Shown in pieces: positions 1 to 8,006 of a DNA stretch of 64,000 nt (position 1 is the first letter of the stretch; every line of letters starts with the position of its first letter). A program made the position numbers and the translations under genes. The notes under the pieces were generated by a model, which saw only the letters and a program-made list of their open reading frames with translations, did not search any database and had not been told where the DNA came from. The stretch is taken from NCBI GenBank assembly GCA_041392805.1, contig JAWKLJ010000001.1, positions 2,976,001 through 3,040,000 of the forward strand. Reading direction: 5' to 3'. Origin of the DNA: Saprospiraceae bacterium (GTDB lineage: Bacteria > Bacteroidota > Bacteroidia > Chitinophagales > Saprospiraceae).

Positions 1-2217
1 AACAGGAATGTCCGTAATTGCTTTTCGTAATGGGGTTAATTCAAAGCTAACAACATAGTCTGCGCCGGCATCTATCGCATGCTCAATAGGCCTGTTATCA
101 CATATGCCACCATCGACAAACCAATGGAAATAAATTTTTTCTAGAAACTGGTTTTCAAATCGCCAAAGTCTGGGAGGGAAAGCTATAGGAATCGATGCAG
201 TCGTGAGGGCTGCCCCCGCTAGAATACTAGTGCCTAAGATTGAAGATTGGCCTGGTAAATGTTCGAAGGGACAATCAGCAGGTATTGCTACACCTATTCG
301 AGATTTAGGGGTAATATCTGCCTGATTGTTCAAAGCCACTTCGGTTGCATTAAGTATATCAAGGTCGGCATCATTTGATAGAGGTGGGATAAAGTCATTG
401 GGCCAAGCACCAAAAATCCAGTTTTCAGCTGCATTAATGTTTGATGTCTGCGCCAACTTCGAACGCATCATTTTTTTGCCATGGATTAATCCGCTGCTTT
501 CCAGGTCAAGACCAATTACCCAACGTTTTAAATCGGCTAATTTTTTGGCGGAATCAATATCGCATAAGGCAAGCAATGTAAGGCGGTTAGCGGTTATATT
601 ACCTGCTGTTAGAATAAGTTCTGGGGCCCGTACTAACGGATTGGCCAGCTTAGCTGTACGCTGTGTTTGCCAATATTCAAAAATGCCTTTGTCCATTTGG
701 GAAGCCAGGCCATTTCCTACAAACTTCTCAGGCGTTGCCATACGCAGCACTTCATGCATCGCATTTTTTAGCCCAGTTGTATTCATTAAGGAAGAATTAG
801 ATTGAATCATTTTTCCAATTGCAATCGTAAAACCGATCACATCCCCGATGATAGTTGATAGTTGATAAAGCCCTTTAATTCCATCGCCAATTGTATGGCT
901 TGTTGCTTTTTGTAATTCCAAAAGAGCATCTAGTACTTTTTTAATGTCCGTGAATATCTTCTCAAGATCTGAAAATTGTTTCTTAAGATTATTTATTGGG
1001 ATATTCATAAGATGATTGTTTAGGTCTGACAAACCATCTATTACACCAACTACTACCGCTCCACTATCGCGAATTAAACTTTTCGATCTATTAAAAGCAT
1101 CTAATATGTTGCTGGGAGTAGGAGGATTTGTTAATTTCGTAATGGTTATTTTTTTCTGAATATAATCGATGTCGTCCCATACTTTATTTGCCAGGTATTG
1201 TACTTTACCTATGTTTCCTGTTGCAATATTTAGGCTTTGTATCCAGGGTGCGCTTAAATTTTGAATATTTATTTTCGAAATTATCATCCCAGAATCCGCA
1301 TATAGTTTTTCCAACGCAGCATTGACTTTCTTCCAATTTGTTTCTAAAGTATTTATATCCTGCTTTATCTCTTTTACTGAACTGAATAACCGATTAAAGT
1401 TGAAGGTAGGTGATTCTAAATTAGGAATATTTGCAATTGTTAAAAAATTTGATAGCGGTTTGTCTTTAATCATTGACCAATCCATTTGCCCTTTACCTGT
1501 TCGTGAGCCACTTAGTAGTTCGAGTACGCCTGGATTATCAAGAAGTTTGAAAGCAGCAGCATTGTCTCGCGCTATTTCTCGCCATAACCAGGACTGCCTG
1601 TTCGCATAAGGACCATATTGTTTTGAATTCATTAAATCAGCAAAATACCCAACTGCCGCCAAACCACCCCCAGAAGTTCCTACCAGCATATCTGGCGCAA
1701 ACCTTTGGTCAGCAGGTACATTGGGTTGCTGCCTGCGTACTTCTTTCTCAAATGCTTCTAAAATTCCGCCAAACCAAGCAGCCCTTGCCCCTCCCCCCGA
1801 AAAGACGAAGGCAATTTTTTTTGTTGGATCCATCGATTTAAGGCGGATCAGTTTTGTAACAAGATTTTTTGTATCAATAAATGCAGGTGGGATGCTCCAA
1901 ATCGGGTTGCCAGCAGCGTTATTTATGACAATATTCCCGTCGTTTTGCACGCAAAGCAAAGCACCTGGATTACCGTAAGTGCCGGAACTCCAAACGGGCA
2001 CACTCCCGGGAGCATACAGTACAAAATTACCATCAGATTGCATTATAGCTGAAGATACGGTTTTGCCATAAGTGTCAGACCACCAAATTGCATCCCCTTC
2101 GGGTCCATACAAAACGAGATTACCATCCGTCTGCATGGAGAGTTTAAACCTGCCGTCTAAAGAGGTAAGCGTTTTGATGACTACGAGATCATCATTCTGA
2201 TTTAATTTGTTAGCCAT
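1..2217 (-). CDS. B-lectin domain fused to patatin-like phospholipase (3' end outside window)
   Basis: The reading frame is open from the ATG at 2217 to the window edge (739 codons, C-terminus missing). Residues 14-113 carry three bulb-lectin strands: QTDGNLVLY at 29, QSDGNFVLY at 60 and QNDGNIVIN at 91. The first two match the mannose-binding QxDxNxVxY consensus. A patatin domain follows, with the glycine-rich oxyanion loop SGGGARA at 140, the nucleophile elbow GTSGG (Ser182) and the catalytic Asp702 in DGGI. About 300 residues of poorly conserved, partly helical sequence separate elbow and Asp, far more than in ordinary patatins. No signal peptide is visible, so the enzyme is probably cytosolic. 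Patatin lipases cleave membrane phospholipids and serve as effectors in several bacterial immune systems. A lectin fusion could direct the lipase to a glycan or glycolipid (inference). It is the first gene after intron copy 1 in the minus-strand array. Confidence 0.85.
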   Translation of the reverse strand, partial: MANKLNQNDDLVVIKTLTSLDGRFKLSMQTDGNLVLYGPEGDAIWWSDTYGKTVSSAIMQSDGNFVLYAPGSVPVWSSGTYGNPGALLCVQNDGNIVINNAAGNPIWSIPPAFIDTKNLVTKLIRLKSMDPTKKIAFVFSGGGARAAWFGGILEAFEKEVRRQQPNVPADQRFAPDMLVGTSGGGLAAVGYFADLMNSKQYGPYANRQSWLWREIARDNAAAFKLLDNPGVLELLSGSRTGKGQMDWSMIKDKPLSNFLTIANIPNLESPTFNFNRLFSSVKEIKQDINTLETNWKKVNAALEKLYADSGMIISKINIQNLSAPWIQSLNIATGNIGKVQYLANKVWDDIDYIQKKITITKLTNPPTPSNILDAFNRSKSLIRDSGAVVVGVIDGLSDLNNHLMNIPINNLKKQFSDLEKIFTDIKKVLDALLELQKATSHTIGDGIKGLYQLSTIIGDVIGFTIAIGKMIQSNSSLMNTTGLKNAMHEVLRMATPEKFVGNGLASQMDKGIFEYWQTQRTAKLANPLVRAPELILTAGNITANRLTLLALCDIDSAKKLADLKRWVIGLDLESSGLIHGKKMMRSKLAQTSNINAAENWIFGAWPNDFIPPLSNDADLDILNATEVALNNQADITPKSRIGVAIPADCPFEHLPGQSSILGTSILAGAALTTASIPIAFPPRLWRFENQFLEKIYFHWFVDGGICDNRPIEHAIDAGADYVVSFELTPLRKAITDIPV

Positions 2218-2414
2218 TGATATTATTTTTAGTGATATTATCTCTTTGGTTGCCGCTAACGGCCCCGCGGAGGCGCTGTCCTGCCGGATTTTCTCTCAAT
2301 TTATAATTTCACATTTGATTTGTCAATTCTGATTTTCAAAGATTTTGATCCATTTTTCATGACGGCAGCATAGAGTCGGGTAGGTCAGAAGCCTCACGGC
2401 TTCCTTCCCCCTAA

Positions 2415-2481
2415 GAACCGTGCATGCTAGTTTATTCACTTTGTTCATGTGTCGCTTCGCTCGGCTTCCAGCACACGGCTC
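2415..2481 (-). ncRNA. Group II intron domain V with enlarged apical loop, copy 1
   Basis: GAGCCGTG pairs with CACGGTTC, then TGCT pairs with AGCA across a two-base TG bulge. This is the layout of the catalytic domain V hairpin. Domain V is normally 34 nt with a GNRA tetraloop; here it is 67 nt because the tip carries about 41 nt. The same extension is in copy 2 at 7209-7275. Confidence 0.65.
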
Positions 2482-3097
2482 AAGCATACATAACGCCAAC
2501 CTTTGTGGTCAACGCGGCAGCCACTACGGGATTTTGATGAACCTGTACGTGACAAACCGGATGTAATAACACTAGATTTTCGGTCAACCATTTGCCCCCA
2601 AGATATTTGGGTGTCAGATGGTGTGCATTCCAACCCGTTTGTTCCGTTATTTTCTGCTGACAGATTGGGCATAGGCCCTGCTGTCGTTTATAAAGATAAG
2701 TAATCATTCGTTTGCCTACCTGCTTTTGTTGCATTAATTGATCTGACCTTTGCTCGAAGTATAATTCCTGGGAGGCATCATACGGATTGCATTGGTCTTT
2801 GATCTTGATGTGCCTACAGATGGGGATGTTGTCGCTGGCTAAGAAGATGGTGACCAGATTGCCCTGTTCATCACGGGCGAAGAAGGTCCAATCGCGACCT
2901 TTGTATCGCATGAAATAGCGATTTTTGATCCACTTCTTGTTTTTGCGGTGGGCATGTCGGCGGTAGGACCAGCGCCAGAGCATCTGCCAAATATGATGGT
3001 CAACCTTGGAGAAAGTAGCTTTGGCCACGATATGACGGTGGTAGATATTCCCTAACCAGTAATCTGTTTTGATGAATCCAGAAGATGCTTTATTCAT
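2480..3097 (-). pseudogene. Group II intron protein remnant: maturase X plus HNH endonuclease, copy 1
   Basis: The 205-residue ORF corresponds to the C-terminal part of a group II intron-encoded protein. A domain X-like stretch (HIWQMLWRW, then a basic RRHAHRKNKKW segment) is followed by an HNH zinc endonuclease with CPIC near 141, HH in the NAHHL motif, and an HPVCH end. All reverse-transcriptase blocks are missing; full proteins have roughly 500-600 residues. In-frame TAA lies just before the ATG, so this is not the end of a longer frame. The stop codon overlaps the first bases of domain V. The frame is intact in both copies and differs by one residue (Lys31 here, Glu31 in copy 2), so it may still be translated, but no function can be claimed. 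Confidence 0.8.
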
Positions 3098-3332
3098 CTG
3101 ATCCTGGTATTATGTTGAGCGACTTTGCTCGTCGCACCGTTATGCACCTTGTTGAACGAAGTCGCCAAGGCGACGGACCGTTTCCTGCATCCACGCCCCC
3201 ACCAAAATACGCCAAATTTTATTTGCTTCCTCCTAGCCTTGTCCCTTCGACTATCTGCGACCACGTTCAACATAAACTTCAATCTGGGTCGTGCCGACCG
3301 ATTGAAGTCTTATTTATTGTGCTCAGTGATTA

Positions 3333-5267
3333 TCATATTACATAATCTTTCCACTCTTCAGGAATGAGTTTCAGCCCATCACGCCATATTTCAGTTACGG
3401 AAGATTTAAATCTACCATTGTTTAAGTATGCATGATCGGTCACTATTACCTGTAAACTTGGAAATAATGACTCAACAACAGTGAACATAAAATCAAACAT
3501 CTTATTCACAGCTATTTCATCAGTACTTACTTCAACTACAGTCTCTGATTTCTCGGGGGGATAGTAAACTTGCGTTGGTTGGTCAATTAAAATAAATCGA
3601 GGAACGGGTCTATCGTTTTGGATGAAATGTTTATGCAACGCAAATATTATCAATAGGTGGTATGCCACCCAGTTTGCACCACTTCCTATCTGTGGTAACG
3701 CAATAGGTTTTCTATCTGTGTCAATAAACATTGTCAGCTTGTTTATATCGAATCTAATAGGATCATCTTCATATTCGACATCTAAGCTTTGAACCCATTT
3801 GCTCATTTGGAGATTAATTTTATTTAGCATAGATAATAAATTCTCATTATCACTTTCGCTATCTACTTTTTTCTCCAGTTCTGTAATTTTCTCTTGAACA
3901 CTTTTTATTTTTTTACCAATCTCTTTGTCTTCAGCTTGGTCTGTAACACTTTCAAGAAACAAGCTTACTCTACCAATTATTTTCCCCCTCCTAATATTTA
4001 AATCTCTAATGGTTCTTGCTTTCTCGTTTTCAGCATATAGAGCAGAAATACTTTTCTCTACTTTTCTCAATTCAGATTCTACAGAGTAATATTGCTTGTC
4101 TACTGTATCAATATACGATTGAATCCTTGGACTCTCAGCCTTCGTTAAACTTAAATCCTTTTTAATATTATTGAGTGATTCGTTAATACTACTAATGGAT
4201 GGTAATAAATTCTCTAACCTGCTATTGCAAAGAGGACAATGATTTAGATCAACACTGGTTTCAGATTTATAGAGGTTGATCGATTCTAATCTTATTTCTT
4301 GCAGCTTGGCCTCTTTAGAATATCCGAAAGAATTCTCTAGATAATCAGTTGCTGCTTTTCTATTATCAGAAATTTTCCCTAGTTCAATTCTAAGCTCTTT
4401 TCTTTTGTCGATTAGTTCCTTTAATGCGGAATTTTCTGCCTTCACTTGCAATGGCTCATACTCCCAATTAGATATTACTTCAAGTAGCTTATATGCCTCT
4501 CCTTGGTTTTCCGGATTAGAGGATTTATCAATTAGGCCTATTTCTCTAGCCTCGTCTACAAGAGAGAATGCTTTACTTATACCCTCCGCCTTAATTTTTT
4601 CGGCTTCCCTTTTTTCTCTATTCAATCTATTAAGCTGTTTCTTAAGTTTTGTGATTTCACTTTCAATGAATAAGGCTTCCTCATTGATTGCTCCAAGGAA
4701 ATATGGCAGGGTGTCTTTTATTGATTGTGGAACAAACTCTTTATTCTGATTATAAAACAGTTGATATGGATCAGCAACTAAATACTGAGGCTGATAACAG
4801 TAAAATCGTGAATGCTTAAAATTGGCTTTAAGTGGTTCTCTAGTAGGAGAGTCAGGTACATGAATATTTTCAGATATTCCAATTTTTCTTGTGAGAACCT
4901 CCTTTAAAGTATCTATGTCAATATTTGATTGTATGGCATCCAAATCAGGAAGATCTGATCCAATATTCCTAATTAAACATACTGTAGAAGCTGCTTGAAT
5001 ACCTCTTACATTTGGGTTTTCTCTAGCAATAAATAAATTCTCTTCGTCAGAAAAAGTTAGACAGACTGCGAAAAAAGAAACAGTGTCCCTTATCACTCCT
5101 TCTGGAATATCACATCCAGTAGATGCTAAGCAATAGTTAACAATTTCAATTAAGGCTGACTTGCCTGATTTAGACTCTCCTGTTATGATGTTTACTCTTC
5201 CTAGCTGGAAATCTAATACTCTTATCCTACCATCCAGACTATATAAAACGATTTTGTTGATTTGCAT
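3333..5267 (-). CDS. ABC-3C system ATPase (DUF3732, SMC/Rad50-like)
   Basis: This 644-residue protein has a Walker A motif, GESKSGKS, at 30-37. A long charged coiled-coil middle is broken by a Rad50-type zinc-hook CPLC near residue 343. The C-terminal ATPase half has a GSGANW signature-like segment, a Walker B-like LIDQPTQ and a TDHA switch-histidine motif. Having Gln after the Walker B Asp is what I recall for DUF3732. Family knowledge: DUF3732 proteins are the ABC subunit of ABC-three-component conflict systems, predicted to sense invading nucleoprotein and unleash an effector. It is the last gene of a three-gene operon, 2 bp after the middle component. The 193 bases between its stop and intron copy 1 hold the end of an attC-like site and no gene. 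Confidence 0.88.
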   Translation of the reverse strand: MQINKIVLYSLDGRIRVLDFQLGRVNIITGESKSGKSALIEIVNYCLASTGCDIPEGVIRDTVSFFAVCLTFSDEENLFIARENPNVRGIQAASTVCLIRNIGSDLPDLDAIQSNIDIDTLKEVLTRKIGISENIHVPDSPTREPLKANFKHSRFYCYQPQYLVADPYQLFYNQNKEFVPQSIKDTLPYFLGAINEEALFIESEITKLKKQLNRLNREKREAEKIKAEGISKAFSLVDEAREIGLIDKSSNPENQGEAYKLLEVISNWEYEPLQVKAENSALKELIDKRKELRIELGKISDNRKAATDYLENSFGYSKEAKLQEIRLESINLYKSETSVDLNHCPLCNSRLENLLPSISSINESLNNIKKDLSLTKAESPRIQSYIDTVDKQYYSVESELRKVEKSISALYAENEKARTIRDLNIRRGKIIGRVSLFLESVTDQAEDKEIGKKIKSVQEKITELEKKVDSESDNENLLSMLNKINLQMSKWVQSLDVEYEDDPIRFDINKLTMFIDTDRKPIALPQIGSGANWVAYHLLIIFALHKHFIQNDRPVPRFILIDQPTQVYYPPEKSETVVEVSTDEIAVNKMFDFMFTVVESLFPSLQVIVTDHAYLNNGRFKSSVTEIWRDGLKLIPEEWKDYVI

Positions 5268-5269
5268 AA

Positions 5270-5764
5270 TTATGGTGTAATTCTAAAGAATGAGAAAATA
5301 GAGCGAGGTTCGCTAGTGATAGCCAGCCATTTTCCTAACATTTCTGCTTTTTTAATAATATCATTGTATTCATCTGCATCAGGGGTTATGCTTTTTTTAG
5401 GTCTGACACCATCCGTATCAATCCCACCTTCATCAGTCAGCCTAATCTTTTCATGAGCTAATAAGAACATGATAGCTTCTTTAGTAAATTGTACCATTCC
5501 CCTAGTTCTTTTGGGGAAATCAAAGAAAAGGCTATCATTCTTTTCAACCCAAACAAAAAAATAGGTTCTGATTGATCTAGGCATCTGGCTTCTCGTTCTC
5601 TCATGCAAAAGAATTGGAAGAGAAATAAAAGCAAATACAAAAGGGAACTTAGTATCACTATGCTTATTGTAAGAAAAGGCAACCGTTCTGATTACTTCTC
5701 CACAAAAAGCAGGATTAAATAAATTTGCAACAATAGCATTTCTCTCCTCCCAATTACTTTTCAT
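5270..5764 (-). CDS. ABC-3C system middle component (DUF6521-like)
   Basis: The 164-residue protein has the features I recall for the DUF6521 middle component: an N-terminal NLFNPAFC segment, a LPILLHERTRSQ block in the first half, a basic KRTRG stretch, and a C-terminal LGKWLA segment before a short aromatic tail. It has no enzymatic motif. In ABC-3C systems this subunit is thought to link the ATPase with the effector (family knowledge, largely computational). Its ATG overlaps the effector stop as ATGA, and only 2 bp separate its stop from the ATPase start, so the three are probably translationally coupled in a fixed ratio. The position between effector and ATPase genes supports the call more than sequence alone. 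Confidence 0.8.
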   Translation of the reverse strand: MKSNWEERNAIVANLFNPAFCGEVIRTVAFSYNKHSDTKFPFVFAFISLPILLHERTRSQMPRSIRTYFFVWVEKNDSLFFDFPKRTRGMVQFTKEAIMFLLAHEKIRLTDEGGIDTDGVRPKKSITPDADEYNDIIKKAEMLGKWLAITSEPRSIFSFFRITP

Positions 5765-6942
5765 ATCTGATCTTTGAATTTAGGGTGCCAGCCTACTTTC
5801 TTAGCATCTGACAATATTTGATAGCTACCTCTTGTAAAATAATCTTCATTGAAACGTTCTCTTATTTTAACTTGTGGACAAATCTTGGCAAACTGATCCA
5901 AATAAAATTTTCTACCAAACACCTTTAATTCTTCCTCAGTCTTCTGATCTGTTTCATCACACATTATGTCGAAAATATTTTTCCAGTAATCTTGCAATCT
6001 ACTATCATATTCTTCCTCTTCATCAGGATTTAACAAGTGGAGTCTAAGCCACTTTGATCTTTGTTCAAAGGCTCTTCTAAAGTCACTTATTGCTCTTTTT
6101 ACTGCCCTAGAAGTTGCATCTATTTCGATTAAATTGAGTTGCTTTAAGAATATTTTTTCTTTCATAGAATCGACTTCACTATCACTTACCTCTAATTGTT
6201 CGGGAAAATGGTTAGGCAAATTATCTGACTTAAAAGACTCACTAATACTTGCAATTTTTAGTTGAAGTTCTTCAGCCTTGATGCTGTCTATTTGTCCAGT
6301 TAAATTTTCTATAGATTTTTTGAACCACCAACCACTTAAAACCTCAAGAAAAGCATCTAACAAGCCAGGATACGTGGAAAATATTAACTCTTTCTTTGTT
6401 TTTTCATCTATATCAATTATTCCTAAAGAACTGTCTATTATCAATATTTTATTAATTAATTTCTTCTTTTGACCTATATCGAGTTTTTGATATGCCTTAT
6501 AAGCTTTTTCGTTCGCTGTGCTGGTAGACTGAATAGTAATTAAATCTAATTTTGCAACTACCTTTTCTACATCTCCTATATTTCTATTTTGGACAAAATT
6601 AAACAGCACACTACTTTCCGGAACCCTATCCGTAGTAACGAGATTGAAACTTGTATTGTCTATATCTATTACTCCATTAACAATATGCTCAGCCCAAACT
6701 CTTATTGTTTTCCAGAAATCAACACTAGAATCTGTCAAATTAGCTTTGCTATTAACATGCAATTTAGTCTGATATAGATCAAGCCTATCGAAATCTTCAA
6801 TTTCAACATCATCTAGTGTCTCTAGCCTAACTTCTGGAGCGTTCAATTCTCTCGAGTTTTGTAAAAGTAGTAACAATGAATATTTAATTTGATAAAAGTA
6901 CCCTAAAGAAGGTTCTTTTGCCGAAAAATTAGTTAATGACAT
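5761..6942 (-). CDS. ABC-3C effector protein with nuclease-like N-terminus
   Basis: The 393-residue product opens with a GYFYQIKYSLLLLL helix, then ETLDD near 41 and, about 15 residues on, YQTK near 58, followed by a conserved-looking DFWKTIRVW. The E-(x)n-DD-(x)n-QxK spacing resembles the restriction-endonuclease-like core in the Cap4/DUF4297 group, which cuts double-stranded DNA. The remaining ~250 residues are helical and charged and would be the ABC-3C C-terminal partner domain. It is the promoter-proximal gene of the operon. The prediction is that ATPase and middle component keep it inactive until infection. The catalytic role of Glu41 and Lys61 is inference; fold prediction would be needed to confirm it. 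Confidence 0.75.
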   Translation of the reverse strand: MSLTNFSAKEPSLGYFYQIKYSLLLLLQNSRELNAPEVRLETLDDVEIEDFDRLDLYQTKLHVNSKANLTDSSVDFWKTIRVWAEHIVNGVIDIDNTSFNLVTTDRVPESSVLFNFVQNRNIGDVEKVVAKLDLITIQSTSTANEKAYKAYQKLDIGQKKKLINKILIIDSSLGIIDIDEKTKKELIFSTYPGLLDAFLEVLSGWWFKKSIENLTGQIDSIKAEELQLKIASISESFKSDNLPNHFPEQLEVSDSEVDSMKEKIFLKQLNLIEIDATSRAVKRAISDFRRAFEQRSKWLRLHLLNPDEEEEYDSRLQDYWKNIFDIMCDETDQKTEEELKVFGRKFYLDQFAKICPQVKIRERFNEDYFTRGSYQILSDAKKVGWHPKFKDQI

Positions 6943-6991
6943 ATTTACCTGCTGTTATTATGACCATTTGGCCAGTATTATATATCTATGT

Positions 6992-7009
6992 TATAATATT
7001 TCCATTATA
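6992..7009 (-). promoter_or_regulatory. Inverted repeat in the ABC-3C promoter region
   Basis: TATAAT and ATTATA face each other across six bases, 50-67 bp upstream of the effector ATG at 6942, in an AT-rich 109-bp leader. It could be an operator for a dimeric repressor or part of a promoter. No regulator gene is in the operon. Confidence 0.3.
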
Positions 7010-7208
7010 CGACATCTATATCAAATAGTTTTAGAATACTGAATTACACCCAACGGCCCCGCGGAGGCGCTGTCCTGCCGGATTTTCTCTCAATTTATAA
7101 TTTCACATTTAATTTGTCAATTCTGATTTTCAAAGATTTTGATCCATTTTTCATGACGGCAGCATAGAGTCGGGTAGGTCAGAAGCCTCACGGCTTCCTT
7201 CCCCCTAA

Positions 7209-7275
7209 GAACCGTGCATGCTAGTTTATTCACTTTGTTCATGTGTCGCTTCGCTCGGCTTCCAGCACACGGCTC
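7209..7275 (-). ncRNA. Group II intron domain V with enlarged apical loop, copy 2
   Basis: Same 67-nt hairpin as at 2415-2481: GAGCCGTG/CACGGTTC, TG bulge, TGCT/AGCA and a 41-nt tip in place of the tetraloop. The tip sequence looks identical in both copies. Confidence 0.65.
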
Positions 7276-7891
7276 ACGCATACATAACGCCAACCTTTGT
7301 GGTCAACGCGGCAGCCACTACGGGATTTTGATGAACCTGTACGTGACAAACCGGATGTAATAACACTAGATTTTCGGTCAACCATTTGCCCCCAAGATAT
7401 TTGGGTGTCAGATGGTGTGCATTCCAACCCGTTTGTTCCGTTATTTTCTGCTGACAGATTGGGCATAGGCCCTGCTGTCGTTTATAAAGATAAGTAATCA
7501 TTCGTTTGCCTACCTGCTTTTGTTGCATTAATTGATCTGACCTTTGCTCGAAGTATAATTCCTGGGAGGCATCATACGGATTGCATTGGTCTTTGATCTT
7601 GATGTGCCTACAGATGGGGATGTTGTCGCTGGCTAAGAAGATGGTGACCAGATTGCCCTGTTCATCACGGGCGAAGAAGGTCCAATCGCGACCTTTGTAT
7701 CGCATGAAGTAGCGATTTTTGATCCACTTCTTGTTTTTGCGGTGGGCATGTCGGCGGTAGGACCAGCGCCAGAGCATCTGCCAAATATGATGGTCAACCT
7801 CGGAGAAGGTAGCTTTGGCCACGATATGGCGGTGGTAGATATTCCCTAACCAGTAATCTGTTTTGATGAATCCAGAAGATGCTTTATTCAT
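7274..7891 (-). pseudogene. Group II intron protein remnant: maturase X plus HNH endonuclease, copy 2
   Basis: Identical in length to the copy at 2480-3097 and differing at residue 31 (Glu instead of Lys). It has the same domain X-like start and the same HNH zinc endonuclease end (CPIC, HH, HPVCH), again without any reverse-transcriptase part. The stop codon TGA again overlaps domain V. Several substitutions between the copies are silent and the frame is kept in both, which could reflect recent duplication or selection; seven differences are too few to tell. Confidence 0.8.
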
Positions 7892-8006
7892 CTGATCCTG
7901 GTATTATGTTGAGCGACTTTGCTCGTCGCACCGCTTATACATTGTTAGCGGTTCGTTGCTTTTGTTCACTATTATCTGATTGTAATTTTGTTAGTTGTTT
8001 AGTAGG

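Larger units (their letters stand above)
2375..3137 (-). mobile_element. Internally deleted group II intron, copy 1 (763 nt)
   Basis: The minus strand starts with the group II 5' consensus GTGCGAC (3137-3131). It ends with a domain VI-like hairpin (GAAGCC/GGCTTC, loop GTGA) and the typical 3' end CTACCCGAC at 2375. Only about 40 nt separate the 5' end from the remaining ORF, so nearly all of domains I-III and the reverse-transcriptase part are gone; complete introns are 2-3 kb. Without domain I it should not self-splice or retarget. Confidence 0.75.
2258..3139 (-). repeat. 882-bp long direct repeat, copy 1
   Basis: This segment matches 7052-7933 base for base without indels; I count about seven substitutions. 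It consists of a shortened group II intron (2375-3137), 2 bp of 5' flank and 117 bp of 3' flank. The two copies are in the same orientation and enclose the ABC-3C operon, so they could recombine and delete it. Confidence 0.95.
2254..3157 (-). other. attC-like recombination site interrupted by the intron, copy 1
   Basis: On the minus strand the site opens with GTTCAAC (3157-3151), which matches the integron box RYYYAAC, and closes with GCCGTTAGCG (to 2254). Without the intron it would be about 140 nt, inside the known attC size range. The 117-bp 3' part contains the inverted pair CTGCCG/CGGCAG around an AT-rich loop. The homology with copy 2 ends at GTT, next to the expected crossover point G^TT. 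No integrase gene is in the window, so this is an inference from boxes and junctions. Confidence 0.45.
7169..7931 (-). mobile_element. Internally deleted group II intron, copy 2 (763 nt)
   Basis: Same limits as copy 1: GTGCGAC at 7931-7925 and CTACCCGAC ending at 7169, with domain V at 7275-7209. The 5' exon here is AATGTATAAGCG against AAGGTGCATAACG at copy 1. The exons are similar but not identical, so the two sites were related before they carried the intron. Confidence 0.75.
7052..7933 (-). repeat. 882-bp long direct repeat, copy 2
   Basis: Second copy of the segment at 2258-3139, offset exactly 4794 bp, same orientation, with about seven substitutions and no indels. It lies upstream of the ABC-3C operon and downstream of the propeller gene. 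Confidence 0.95.
7048..7950 (-). other. attC-like recombination site interrupted by the intron, copy 2
   Basis: On the minus strand it starts with CGCTAAC (7950-7944) and ends with GTTGGGT (7054-7048), an exact GTTRRRY box. The opening octamer CCGCTAAC is the exact complement of GTTAGCGG that closes copy 1 (2260-2253), as expected if the ABC-3C unit had been inserted at G^TT inside an older site. Confidence 0.45.

Noticed and set aside
326..1978. Plus-strand ORFs over the start of the window
   Set aside because: They are antisense to the continuous 739-codon lectin-patatin frame, which carries clear motifs.
2445..2703. ORFs overlapping the intron ORF on both strands (also 7239-7497)
   Set aside because: They are shadows of the HNH frame and of domain V; no family resemblance.
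2375..3137. Group IIC-attC intron of the usual kind
   Set aside because: Those introns lack an endonuclease domain and, as I recall, lie antisense to the cassette genes; here an HNH domain is present and the intron is in the same orientation as the genes.
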